Made by a program: the position numbers and the translations under genes | Part shown: positions 43,691-52,090 of the stretch, piece after piece | Position numbering within the stretch: the first letter of the stretch is position 1 | Layout of the letters: every line of letters begins with the position of its first letter | NCBI GenBank assembly: GCA_029817715.1 | Contig: JARUPY010000292.1 | Span: forward strand, 2,572,001-2,636,000 | Origin: Melastoma dodecandrum | Taxonomy: Eukaryota > Streptophyta > Magnoliopsida > Myrtales > Melastomataceae | Length of the DNA stretch: 64,000 nucleotides | Direction: 5' to 3' | The notes under the pieces: model-generated | The model's database searches: none | Seen by the model: only the letters and a program-made list of their open reading frames with translations | Told to the model about the DNA's origin: nothing

Positions 43691-44857
43691 CTACTCCGCG
43701 GCGGCCCCCACCGTATCGGCCATGCGCGCCCGGCGGGTGCCCAGCGGCTGCGGCGCGCCGACGGTCGTGTCCTCGGCGGTCTGGTGCTCCATCTCGGCAT
43801 TCAGCTGGGCGCCGGCCAGCACGATCATGGTCGAGAGCCAGATCCAGGTCATGAAGCCGATGGCCGCGCCGAGGGAGCCGTAGGTCTTGTTGTAGCTGCC
43901 GAAATGGGCGACGTACCAGGAGAACAGCAGCGAGGCGGCGAGCCAGAGCACGGCCGCGAGCGCGCTCCCCGGCGTCACCCAGCGCCAGCGCGGCGCGTCC
44001 CGGCTGGGGCCGTAGCGGTAGAGCAGGGCGAGGCCGAACAGCACCGCCACGAGCAGCACCGGCCAGCGCAGCAACGCCAGCCACCACGCGTCGGTGCCGA
44101 GCCCGACATAGGACAGCACCACCGGCAGCACCACGACCGCGGCCAGCGCCAGGACGAGGAACAGCAGCGCCCCCGCGGTGAAGCCGAGGGAGACGAGGTT
44201 GAGGATGAAGAAGTTGCGCTTCTCCCGCTCGTTGTAGACGAGATTGAGCGCGTCGAAGACGTGCTTCACGCCGCCATTGGCGCTCCAGACCGACAGGGCG
44301 ATGCCGAGGAACAGGCTGAACCCCAGCGTGGTGTTGCCCTGCTCGTTCAGCCGCTTGACCTGATCGCCGACGATCTCCAGCGCCCCCTGGGGCAGGATGC
44401 CCTGGAGGCTGGCGAGCTGGTCGTTGATGGTCGAGGCGTCGGCGATGAGCCCGTAGCACGAGACCAGGGCCGCCACCGCGGGGAAGATCGCCAGCAGGGT
44501 GAAGAAGGTGACGCCGGCCGCGATCAGCGACAGGCGGTTCTCGCCGATGTCGTGGTAGGTGCGCAGCGCGATGTCCTTCCAGCCCTTGGCGGGGATCTCG
44601 GTGGGCGTCGCGGCGTTGCGCCCACGATCGGCCTGGGCCCGGGCGACCGCGTGCGCCTCGCCGCCTTCGTGCGAGGGCGAGGGTCGGCGGGCGCCGTCGC
44701 GGTCGGCCGATCCTGCACGGCCGCCGGATGCCCGAGCCGCGCGACGCGGGAAGGCCACCAGGCCGATCAGCGCGGTGGCCAGCGCCAGCGTCCAGACCGT
44801 CGAGGCCTGTTGCTGCGCGCCGGCAGCCGTGGGGCGGATCGGTTCGGGGGCTGGCAT
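43691..44857 (-). CDS. YihY/BrkB-family inner-membrane protein
   Basis: 388 aa from MPAPEPIRPTAAGAQQQAST. One N-terminal membrane helix and a charged linker precede the family core: WKDIALRTYHDIGENRLSLI, AAGVTFFTLLAIFPAVAALV, GFSLFLGIALSVWSANGGVK, and YGSLGAAIGFMTWIWLSTMI. About six further helices. The family was once wrongly called ribonuclease BN; its function is not established. The name virulence factor that databases attach to it has no bearing here. Confidence 0.88.
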   Translation of the reverse strand: MPAPEPIRPTAAGAQQQASTVWTLALATALIGLVAFPRRAARASGGRAGSADRDGARRPSPSHEGGEAHAVARAQADRGRNAATPTEIPAKGWKDIALRTYHDIGENRLSLIAAGVTFFTLLAIFPAVAALVSCYGLIADASTINDQLASLQGILPQGALEIVGDQVKRLNEQGNTTLGFSLFLGIALSVWSANGGVKHVFDALNLVYNEREKRNFFILNLVSLGFTAGALLFLVLALAAVVVLPVVLSYVGLGTDAWWLALLRWPVLLVAVLFGLALLYRYGPSRDAPRWRWVTPGSALAAVLWLAASLLFSWYVAHFGSYNKTYGSLGAAIGFMTWIWLSTMIVLAGAQLNAEMEHQTAEDTTVGAPQPLGTRRARMADTVGAAAE

Positions 44858-45302
44858 CGGCGGACCTCGGCGGGCAGGCGGCAGGGCGCGAGGCGGCGTT
44901 CCGAGGTCCGCGCAGACGCGTCCGGTTCGCCGCAGCTGCCAGGGTGAACCTCCCTTCGCGCCCTGCGGTTCGCTGTCGCGTCGCGAGACGGAGCGAAGAC
45001 CCACCAGGGCGGGCGTACCGAGACGCCCGGACGGCCCTGGCGCCCGGACGATCCTGGCGGCGGGCCGGGCCGCCGCGCCCGACGGGGTTCGTCGGGGACC
45101 GGCGCGTGGGGTGTCGAAGCCCGTACCGCTTCGTCCGGCACCCGGGGGGCGCGGGCGCCGGGATGGACTGGCGCGGCGATACGGTCCCCGGGGCCGAACC
45201 CGTTCCGAAGAAGGGCTAACCCATGTTGCGGCGTATCGGCCCCGGGCGGGCCACAACCGGTGCTCCGGGGCCCCCGGCCCGCCCGCCGACGACCGGACCT
45301 GA
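44858..45302. other. divergent intergenic region, 445 bp
   Basis: Lies between the YihY gene (minus) and the second EcfG-like sigma gene (plus) and must contain both promoters. I found no GGAAC-N16/17-CGTT match with correct spacing and no convincing -35/-10 pair; open frames are GC-driven shadows. Confidence 0.4.
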
Positions 45303-46064
45303 ATGCCCGACACCGAAGGCTCATCCTTCCTCGATCCCGTCGCGGATCGCACGGAGGATCCCGTGGAGGAGACCCGGCTCGGGCTGCCGGAGGCCGTGCG
45401 CGCCCATCTGGGGACCCTGCTCGGCCACGCCTACGACCGGATCGGCCCCGCCCCGGGGGCGGCCTCGGACCGCTTCGCCGAGCTCCTGACCCGGCTGGAG
45501 GCCGCCCTCACCCAGGCCGCGGGCGCGCGGGAGGCGACGTTCCGCGCCGGGCTGCTCGAAGTGGTGCCGGCCCTGCACCGCTTCGCCGTCTCGCTGACCC
45601 GCGACCCGGCGGCGGCCGACGATCTCGTGCAGGACACGCTGCTGCGCGGCTGGCGCGGCCGGGGCGGCTTCACCCCCGGCACCAACCTGGAAGCGTGGCT
45701 GTTCACGATCCTGCGCAACGTCTTCTACAGCCAGCACCGCAAGCAGGGCCGCGAGGTCGCGGACTCCGACGGCAACCATGCCGAGCGGCTGACCAGCATC
45801 CCCGAGCAGGGGGGCCATCTCGACCTGCAGGACGTGCGCGCCGCCCTCGACCGGCTCGCGCCGATGATGCGCGAGGCGCTCGTCCTCGTGGCGATCGAGA
45901 ACCTGAGCTACGAGGAAGCCGCCGCCGTGATGAACTGCCGGATCGGCACCGTGAAGAGCCGGGTCTGGCGCGCCCGCGAGCAGCTCGCCCGGATGCTCGG
46001 CTACAGCGGGGCCGAGATCGGCAACGACGGCGTGATGCTGTCGGTGACCGGCACCACGGCCTGA
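45303..46064 (+). CDS. second EcfG-like sigma factor with NepR-like N-terminus
   Basis: 253 aa. The sigma part (from about residue 85) has LLEVVPALHRFAVSLTRDPA, ADDLVQDTLLRGWRGRGGFT, NLEAWLFTILRNVFYSQHRK in region 2 and MMREALVLVAIENLSYEEAA, NCRIGTVKSRVWRAREQL in region 4. Before it, residues about 33-66 read HLGTLLGHAYDRIGPAPGAA then SDRFAELLTRLEAAL; AYD-x-I and DRF-x-x-LL-x-x-LE are the two halves of the NepR core, here with a small insertion. A free-standing NepR gene lies just downstream on the other strand. Paralogous in layout to the protein at 2202. Confidence 0.85.
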   Translation: MPDTEGSSFLDPVADRTEDPVEETRLGLPEAVRAHLGTLLGHAYDRIGPAPGAASDRFAELLTRLEAALTQAAGAREATFRAGLLEVVPALHRFAVSLTRDPAAADDLVQDTLLRGWRGRGGFTPGTNLEAWLFTILRNVFYSQHRKQGREVADSDGNHAERLTSIPEQGGHLDLQDVRAALDRLAPMMREALVLVAIENLSYEEAAAVMNCRIGTVKSRVWRAREQLARMLGYSGAEIGNDGVMLSVTGTTA

Positions 46065-46273
46065 CCGGCTCCGGTTTTCCACGCCAAAGATGCGAAATCG
46101 GCGTTTCTATACCGGTATTTGGCGTCGAATTTGACTTAGGTAAAAGCGCTCAGGCTCCTCCCGGGCGACACATGGGCGGGTTGGGCTGCTCCGTCGGCTC
46201 GGCTCGGCTCCCGTCGGTGTGACATCCCCCCGATCCACTGACGGGAGCCCCTTCGGGGCCCGCAGCCGCGTTC

Positions 46274-46522
46274 TCAGCGGGAAGCGCCCCCCGCCCGGTC
46301 CGCGTCGAGCTGTTGCAGCAGCTCCGCCAGCCGCGGATCCAGAGCCTCGTCGATCACCGGATCGTACAGCGCCCGCAGCGCGTGGCCGAGCCGCGCGCGC
46401 GTCTGCGCGTCGAGGATCGGGCCGCTGGTGACCGGCACCACCCGCAGGGGCGTCGATGTCCCCCCGTGATTCGCTCGGGCGGACGGGCGCGGCGCGGCGC
46501 GCTGATGTTCGGATTGAGGCAT
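46274..46522 (-). CDS. nepR: NepR-family anti-sigma factor
   Basis: 82 aa from MPQSEHQRAAPRPSARANHG. A disordered N-terminus precedes the NepR core at about residues 40-74: LDAQTRARLGHALRALYDPV, IDEALDPRLAELLQQLDADR. NepR proteins bind EcfG sigma factors and are released when phosphorylated PhyR captures NepR. The gene is convergent with the EcfG-like gene at 45303. No phyR is in the window. It could bind that sigma, the one at 2202, or the main EcfG elsewhere. Confidence 0.8.
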   Translation of the reverse strand: MPQSEHQRAAPRPSARANHGGTSTPLRVVPVTSGPILDAQTRARLGHALRALYDPVIDEALDPRLAELLQQLDADRAGGASR

Positions 46523-46577
46523 GCCCCCTACATCGGCCGGCGCCCGCACGACGGCAACCACCCGGATCCGCAGTCCG

Positions 46578-46895
46578 TCACGCGTCGTCCTCGGGTGCGA
46601 ACACCTCGCCCTTCTCGGCCAGGACTGTATTGGCCTCGTCGCGGGCCAAGTCATCGCCGCGCCCTTCGCCCGGCCCATCGCCCGGATCGACCCGGCCCAC
46701 CGCCCGCGCCAAGGTGCGGTCCCAGCCCGGCTGCAGGGCCTGTCCCTGCGCGGCGAGGATCTGGCCTGCCCGGCGGCTGACCCGGCCCCAGGCCGCCCGG
46801 TCCATCGCCGGGAACGCGGTCCCGAGGCCGATTTCGGTCCCGGCCTGCGCCGCGGCCTCGGCCCAACCGGGCGGCGGAGACGAGGGGTCGGTCAT
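46578..46895 (-). CDS. conserved hypothetical protein
   Basis: 105 aa beginning MTDPSSPPPGWAEAAAQAGT; GGAGG lies nine bases upstream. Acidic and soluble, with two predicted helices (AAWGRVSRRAGQILAAQGQA and RDEANTVLAEKGEVFAPEDD). No family recognised. Between the phosphoesterase gene and nepR on the same strand. Confidence 0.5.
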   Translation of the reverse strand: MTDPSSPPPGWAEAAAQAGTEIGLGTAFPAMDRAAWGRVSRRAGQILAAQGQALQPGWDRTLARAVGRVDPGDGPGEGRGDDLARDEANTVLAEKGEVFAPEDDA

Positions 46896-46956
46896 GGTCG
46901 CGCGGCCTCCGGACAGCTGGGCGATGACATAGGGCGCCCAACCCGGGAAGCAGCCC

Positions 46957-47514
46957 TCAGCGCAAGCCCTCCGCGGCGATCTCCTCCGGGACAAGGGTGG
47001 CCGCGTCCTGGCGCGCCAGGATGGCCTCGAGGGGGATCGGGCGTCCGCCCCAGGCATCGACACCGACATCGCAGGACCGGGTCGTGTCGGCCAGCCAGCC
47101 GTGGCTGTGGCCGTAGAGGTGGCGCGTCTCCCGCCACAGGCCGGGCCAGGCCCGGTGCGCGTAGTGCGACAGGAACAGCCGGTGCTCCCGGCCCTCGGAG
47201 TCCGGAACCGACAGGCGGGCGTTGTCCACGGGCGGCTCGGCCCAGGGCAGGTCCAGCACGCGGTTCGAGTCGTGATTGCCGCGGACGAGGCGCTTCGTCC
47301 CGTTGAGCCGGGCGAAGACCGCCGCGCAATGGTCGCGGCTCGCATGGGCGGCGAAGTCGCCGAGGTGCCAGACGCTGTCCCCCGGGCCGACCACGGCGTT
47401 CCAGCCGGCCACCAGCGCCTCGTCGTGATCCGCGACGTCGGCGTAGCGGCCCCCGCGGTGGCGCAGGATGTGCGGATCGCCGAAATGCGTGTCCGCGGTG
47501 AAGAAGGTCGCCAT
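46957..47514 (-). CDS. calcineurin-like metallophosphoesterase
   Basis: 185 aa from MATFFTADTHFGDPHILRHR. Metallophosphoesterase motifs in order: D-x-H (TADTHFGD), GD (SVWHLGDFA), GNHD (LVRGNHDSNR), H (LFLSHYAHRAW) and GHSH (HLYGHSHGWL). These build a two-metal site. Small stand-alone members are often phosphodiesterases of unknown substrate. Divergent from the DNA glycosylase gene at 47770. Confidence 0.88.
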   Translation of the reverse strand: MATFFTADTHFGDPHILRHRGGRYADVADHDEALVAGWNAVVGPGDSVWHLGDFAAHASRDHCAAVFARLNGTKRLVRGNHDSNRVLDLPWAEPPVDNARLSVPDSEGREHRLFLSHYAHRAWPGLWRETRHLYGHSHGWLADTTRSCDVGVDAWGGRPIPLEAILARQDAATLVPEEIAAEGLR

Positions 47515-47769
47515 GCTGCCGAGACTCGCCCCCGAGATCGCATTTCCACGAGACCGCCGCGTTGGGCCGCGCGGTTCCGGACCGAGGTGGTTCCGCCCGC
47601 GTCCCGAGCAAGGCTGCGCGGCATCCTGACCCCGGACTGCGCCCCGGCGCCGCGCTATGATCCCTCGTCTGCAGGGACCCGCGGGTCGGGAATCGCTCCG
47701 CGGCCGCCCCGCCTTCCGGGTCCCGGATCCCAAGTCGGGCGAGGCCCGCGGCGCACGGATTTCGAAGCG

Positions 47770-48453
47770 ATGCTCGATCCCGCGATCTACGCACAACTTC
47801 TGGACGCGGCCGGCCCGTACCCGGTCCTGCGGACCGCCCTCGTCGAGGCTGGCCGGATCGTCATCGCCCCGCCGGCGCATCTCCACGTCGCCGAGCGCCT
47901 GTTCGTCGAGGTGGTCAACCAGCAGCTCTCCACCCGGGCCGCGGCGACGATCTGGGCACGGATCGAGGCCGCTTCGGTCGCGGCCGGGTGCCATCCGCGC
48001 GAGCTGTTCGCGGCCGGCGACCCGGATCGCCTGCGGGCCTGCGGCGTCTCGGGCAACAAGGGCCGCGCCCTGCAGGCGATCGTCGCGGCGGAGGCGGCGG
48101 GTCTGCTCGGCCCGGAACTGGCCGGGCTGCCGCATCCCGAACGCGCCACAATCCTGTGCGGCATCCGCGGCGTCGGCCCCTGGACGGCCGACATGGTCGG
48201 CATCGTCCACTTCCACGACCCCGACATCTGGCCGGAGGGGGATGTCGCCGCGGTGGGATGCCTGCGGCGGCTGACCGGTGAGGCCGACACGCGCGCCGTG
48301 GCGGCGGCCTTCGCGCCGTACCGCTCGATCCTGGCCCGCTACCTCTGGCGCATCAAGGACAGGCCGGCGGCGGCCATCGAACCGGAGCCGCCGGTCCGGA
48401 ACTCCCGAGCCGGAGCCCCTGAGCCGGAGGGCGGGCGGGCCGAAACCGGGTGA
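47770..48453 (+). CDS. DNA-3-methyladenine glycosylase, AlkA type
   Basis: 227 aa. The helix-hairpin-helix/GPD region reads ERATILCGIRGVGPWTADMV with the catalytic Asp in FHDPDIWPEGDVAAVG. Upstream, FVEVVNQQLSTRAAATIWAR is the family helix. Removes alkylated purines from DNA. No methyltransferase ada gene is nearby. The N-terminal beta domain of full-length AlkA is lacking, as in the short Mag1-like group. The last 30 residues are low-complexity. Confidence 0.88.
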   Translation: MLDPAIYAQLLDAAGPYPVLRTALVEAGRIVIAPPAHLHVAERLFVEVVNQQLSTRAAATIWARIEAASVAAGCHPRELFAAGDPDRLRACGVSGNKGRALQAIVAAEAAGLLGPELAGLPHPERATILCGIRGVGPWTADMVGIVHFHDPDIWPEGDVAAVGCLRRLTGEADTRAVAAAFAPYRSILARYLWRIKDRPAAAIEPEPPVRNSRAGAPEPEGGRAETG

Positions 48454-48490
48454 CGGGCGGCCGGGGATCGGCTATCGGTCGGCGCCTCCC

Positions 48491-48566
48491 GGGCCCGTAG
48501 CTCAACGGTTAGAGCCGGCCGCTCATAACGGTCTGGTTGCGGGTTCGAGTCCTGCCGGGCCCACCA
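48491..48566 (+). tRNA. tRNA with anticodon CAT (probably Ile2)
   Basis: 76 nt with encoded CCA. Acceptor GGGCCCG/CGGGCCC, D arm GCTC/GAGC, anticodon stem GGCCG/CGGTC around loop CTCATAA, T arm GCGGG/CCTGC. Anticodon CAT can mean elongator Met or, after lysidine modification, Ile for ATA codons. The overall sequence resembles alphaproteobacterial tRNA-Ile2 more than Met; not decisive. Confidence 0.92.
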
Positions 48567-48804
48567 CCAATCCCGCCACGCGCAGGCTCGACCCGCAGAG
48601 TCCGGCGGCCGACGGTGGTTCGAACGCCGGCCAAGCCCGCCGCGGCCCTGCGCCCGGCCCGCTCGCGATCCCCGCTCCGTCCCGATCGCGGCGGTCGACG
48701 GGCCACGATTCCGGCGGGGGACCGGTCCCGTATGTTCGAGCTGGGGGAGAACCGGCGCACCGACCGTGGGTTGGCTTGAGAAGAGCAGCGCACGGAGGGG
48801 TGGC

Positions 48805-49074
48805 TTGCCCCGCTATTTCTTCGACATCCACGACGGCCAGTTCCTGCCCGATACCGATGGGATCGAGTGCGCGGATCTCGACGCCGCGCGCCGCGAGGCG
48901 ATGGTCAGCCTGCCGGAGATCGCGCGCTGGATCATCCCCCGCGACGGCGACAACCAAGCCTTCACCATGATGGTGCGCGACGAGGGCGGGTCGGTCGTCT
49001 ACACGGCCACGCTGACCTTCGCGGGGCTGCGGCTCGACGGCGCAGCCGTCGCCGACGGCAATCCGGCCGGGTAG
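48805..49074 (+). CDS. DUF6894-type small protein
   Basis: 89 aa if started at TTG 48805, six bases after GGAGG; the family usually begins MPRYFFDIHDG, as here (LPRYFFDIHDGQFLPDTDG). It continues IECADLDAARREAMVSLPEI. Such short proteins, often in many copies, are typical of Methylobacterium and Bradyrhizobium. Function unknown. A GTG 13 codons upstream is less likely. Confidence 0.7.
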   Translation: MPRYFFDIHDGQFLPDTDGIECADLDAARREAMVSLPEIARWIIPRDGDNQAFTMMVRDEGGSVVYTATLTFAGLRLDGAAVADGNPAG

Positions 49075-49180
49075 CGGTCCGGGACACCGGTCGCCACGCG
49101 CCGTGAACACGTTGCCGGCGTCGGCGTTGCCCTCGCGTCGTCCCTGAGCGGCGGCATGCGACACACGCGAGGACGCGCAG

Positions 49181-49450
49181 ATGAAGACGTCGATATCGAT
49201 CCTGGCCGCCGGCTTTCTCACGATAGGCTCCGCGGCCCTGGCCGCGGAGGGCACCGGCGCGGCCGGCCGCGATGCCCCCCACGGCACCCGCATGCAGGGC
49301 TCTCCGAACGCGGCCGGCTATACCGGGTCGAACGACACGACCGGCTCGACCAAGGCCGGAGCCCCGGGCTCGGAGATGCCGAACCGGGACGGGCGGATGA
49401 AGGGGCCGCCCAACGCGGCCGGGTTCCAGCAGGGCGGCGGCAGCCGCTGA
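49181..49450 (+). CDS. small exported protein with internal repeat
   Basis: 89 aa. Signal peptide MKTSISILAAGFLTIGSAAL ends near LAAEG. The mature part is Gly/Ala/Asn-rich and holds two copies of a motif: TRMQGSPNAAGYTG and GRMKGPPNAAGFQQ. No cysteines. Probably a periplasmic or surface protein of unknown function. Confidence 0.6.
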   Translation: MKTSISILAAGFLTIGSAALAAEGTGAAGRDAPHGTRMQGSPNAAGYTGSNDTTGSTKAGAPGSEMPNRDGRMKGPPNAAGFQQGGGSR

Positions 49451-49606
49451 CCTCTGCGTCCCGCCGCGGCGACGCCGAAGGCGATGGCGGCCCGCCCGCT
49501 TGAACCCGCGCGCCGGCCCTGCGACCGGTCTCGGCGACAAGGCTCGGCGTCAGCACAAGCGCAGGCCCATCCGGCCGCTGCGGCGGCGGCGAGACGAGGA
49601 CGATCC

Positions 49607-49819
49607 ATGAAGCACGGTGCGCGCAACGACATCCCCGCCACGGTGACGGCGATCAAGCGCGGCGGCGTGATGGCTCAGGTCGAGGTGGAACTCGTCGGCA
49701 CCGCCTACCGCATGGCCTCGGTGATGACCGTCGACTCGCTGGAGGAGCTGGGCCTCAAGGAGGGCGACACCGTCCACGTGCTGGCCAAAGCCGTGACCGT
49801 GCTGCTGGTGAAGCCGTGA
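49607..49819 (+). CDS. molbindin-like (TOBE/Mop domain) protein
   Basis: 70 aa from MKHGARNDIPATVTAIKRGG. The whole protein is one Mop/TOBE domain: ARNDIPATVTAIKRGGVMAQ, MTVDSLEELGLKEGDTVHVL. Molbindins bind molybdate or tungstate as oligomers and may store the anion. The sequence AKAVTVLLVK fits the last strand. No mod transport genes nearby; the only molybdenum-enzyme trace in the window is the remnant at 37396. Confidence 0.8.
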   Translation: MKHGARNDIPATVTAIKRGGVMAQVEVELVGTAYRMASVMTVDSLEELGLKEGDTVHVLAKAVTVLLVKP

Positions 49820-49880
49820 CGGCGCGGCCCGGCTCCGCGCGACCTGGCGGTCCGCAGCGGAACCGGGCGCGGGCCCGCGG

Positions 49881-51878
49881 TCACGCGGCCTGGATGTCGC
49901 GCAGGAACGTGTCGATCTCCTGCTTGACGGTCAGCGACTGCTTGGCGAGTTCGGCGGCCGCGTTCAGCACCTGCGCGGCGGCGCTGCCGGCCTCGCCGGA
50001 GGCCGACAGGACGCGCGCCACGTTGGCCGAGACGTCCTGCGTCCCCTTCGCCGCCTGGCCGGCATTGCGCGAGATCTCGCTGGTCGCCGCCGTCTGCTCC
50101 ACCACCGTCGAGGCGATCGCCCCGCTGATCGCGCTCACGCTGGCGATCGTGCGCGCGATCTGCGCCATCGCCTCCGCGGCCTGACCCGTGGCCGTCTGGA
50201 TTGCCGCGATCTGGCTGCCGATCTCCTCCGTCGCCCTGGCGGTCTGGCCGGCCAGTTCCTTGACCTCGGCCGCCACCACGGCGAAGCCCCGCCCCGCCTC
50301 GCCGGCCCGCGCCGCCTCGATCGTGGCGTTGAGCGCCAGCAGGTTGGTCTGCCCGGCGATGCCCGAGATCGTCGTCACCACCGCGCCGATCTGCTCGGCG
50401 GCCGCGCGCAGGCTGGCCATGGCGGCGTTGCTCGCCTCGGCCTCGTGGGCCGCGAGGGCGGCCTCCTCGTTGGCACGGAGCACCTGCCGCTCGATCTCCT
50501 GCAGCGAGGACACCATCTCCTCGGCCGCCGCCGCCACGGTCTGGACGTTGGTGGCGGGCTGCTCCGCGGCGGCGCTGGAGGCGACCGCCTGCGTGTTGGT
50601 GTCGTCGGCCACCCGGGTCATCGAGCGCGCCGTGGCGTCGAGTTCGGTGGCGCTCGTGGAGACGATGTCGAGCGAATGCGCGACCCTCTGCTCGAAGGCC
50701 CGGACGAGCTGGTCGACCCGCTCGACCCGGCGCAGGCGGCCGTCCTGCTCGGCCGCCTGTGTGGCCTCCAGCTCGGCCCGGGCGATGGCGTTCTGGCGGA
50801 ACACCGCGACGGCCTTGGCCATGGCGCCGATTTCGTCCGTGGCGTCCTGGGAGGGCACTGCCACGGCGGTATCGCCCTCGGCGAGGCGCCGCATCGCCGC
50901 CGTCATCCCGGCCACCGGGCCGATGATGCTGCGGCCGATCACCACGGCCAGCACCCCACCCAGCAGCAGCGCCAGCCCGACCAGGGCGATCTGGACGTTG
51001 CGCGAACTCGCCACGGCGGCCTCCACGGCCCGGGCGTTCTCCTCGACCGCGACCTTGATCAGGTCGCGCACGACGTTGCCGCGCTCCTCGATCGCGGATG
51101 TCCGCGGCTTGATGCCGGTCTCGAACGTCGTCTTCAGGCCATCGAGGGCGTTCGCGGTCGCCTGAAAGTTGGTGCGGTACGCCGCCAGCTTCTCGATCAC
51201 GGCCTTGGCCTGGGGCGCGAAGGCGGTGGCGCCCTCGGCGTCCTGAAAGGCCTTCAGGGCGGCGCCGGCCTTCTCGACGGCCTTCGCGAACGTCGCGGGA
51301 CCGTTCGGATCGAACGTCGCCAGGAAGCGCCAGTTGGCGACGCGCACCAGCAGCACGGCCGCCTCGACGGTCTGGGCGCGCACGAGCAGCGGCTCACCGG
51401 CGCGCGTGCGCACATCGGCGACGAGGGTATTGGTCGCGCGGGTCAGCTCGTCGCCCCCCGTGAACAGGCGCTCCTTGGCCTGAGTCAAGGTAGCGCCCGC
51501 CGAAGCGAGGCGCTCCAGTTCCGGCTTCAAGGCCCGGGCCGTGTCGCCGATCTCCCCGTACACCTTGCGGCGTTCGTCCACGAGCGCCAGCCCGATCAGC
51601 GTCTCGGCCGTCTCCTCGAGGCCGCGGCGCGTCTGCTCCAGGGCGGCGACGCGCTCGGGCGCGGGGGCGAGGCGATATTGCTCAGCCTCGCCGACCAGGC
51701 GCGCGGCCAGACTGTTGACCGTGAAGATCGTCCGCGCAATCAGTTCCAGGCGGCCGCGCTGAGCATATTGTTCGTTGATGAAACCTTGCTGATACAGAGA
51801 ATATCCGCCTATACTACTAGCAATGAGAACAAGCAGCGCAAATCCGGCGTACAGGCGCCATCTGATGCCAAATTCCAT
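49881..51878 (-). CDS. methyl-accepting chemotaxis protein
   Basis: 665 aa. TM1 at residues 8-30 ([20 protein letters not shown]), a periplasmic helical sensor domain to about 295, TM2 near 300-320 ([20 protein letters not shown]), HAMP, then the signalling coiled coil with the hairpin tip in [40 protein letters not shown]. The ligand is unknown; the helical-bundle sensor contains many Ala and Glu. The upstream region to 52090 is AT-rich and holds its promoter. Confidence 0.93.
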   Translation of the reverse strand: MEFGIRWRLYAGFALLVLIASSIGGYSLYQQGFINEQYAQRGRLELIARTIFTVNSLAARLVGEAEQYRLAPAPERVAALEQTRRGLEETAETLIGLALVDERRKVYGEIGDTARALKPELERLASAGATLTQAKERLFTGGDELTRATNTLVADVRTRAGEPLLVRAQTVEAAVLLVRVANWRFLATFDPNGPATFAKAVEKAGAALKAFQDAEGATAFAPQAKAVIEKLAAYRTNFQATANALDGLKTTFETGIKPRTSAIEERGNVVRDLIKVAVEENARAVEAAVASSRNVQIALVGLALLLGGVLAVVIGRSIIGPVAGMTAAMRRLAEGDTAVAVPSQDATDEIGAMAKAVAVFRQNAIARAELEATQAAEQDGRLRRVERVDQLVRAFEQRVAHSLDIVSTSATELDATARSMTRVADDTNTQAVASSAAAEQPATNVQTVAAAAEEMVSSLQEIERQVLRANEEAALAAHEAEASNAAMASLRAAAEQIGAVVTTISGIAGQTNLLALNATIEAARAGEAGRGFAVVAAEVKELAGQTARATEEIGSQIAAIQTATGQAAEAMAQIARTIASVSAISGAIASTVVEQTAATSEISRNAGQAAKGTQDVSANVARVLSASGEAGSAAAQVLNAAAELAKQSLTVKQEIDTFLRDIQAA

Positions 51879-52090
51879 AGAGTGCGCCTCCGCGATTCAC
51901 CAAGATCTCATGCAGCCATAGCAGTAACTCCTTGGTGATGTCTCGCGATTTTTCAAGACTTAATCCTATTGTATTTTATTATCTGATTATACTTTTAGCC
52001 ATACAACGATAATATCCCGTTACGATCTAGCAGTAGTACGGACATATAGGGACGTTTTGAGAATTGATCGCGGATGAGATTGGAATTATT

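Noticed and set aside
43691..44857. Ribonuclease BN or virulence factor
   Set aside because: The YihY/BrkB family was misnamed; there is no nuclease motif and the protein is an integral membrane protein.
47770..48453. Full AlkA with Ada fusion
   Set aside because: The frame upstream of 47770 is the shadow of the phosphoesterase gene; only the glycosylase core is real.
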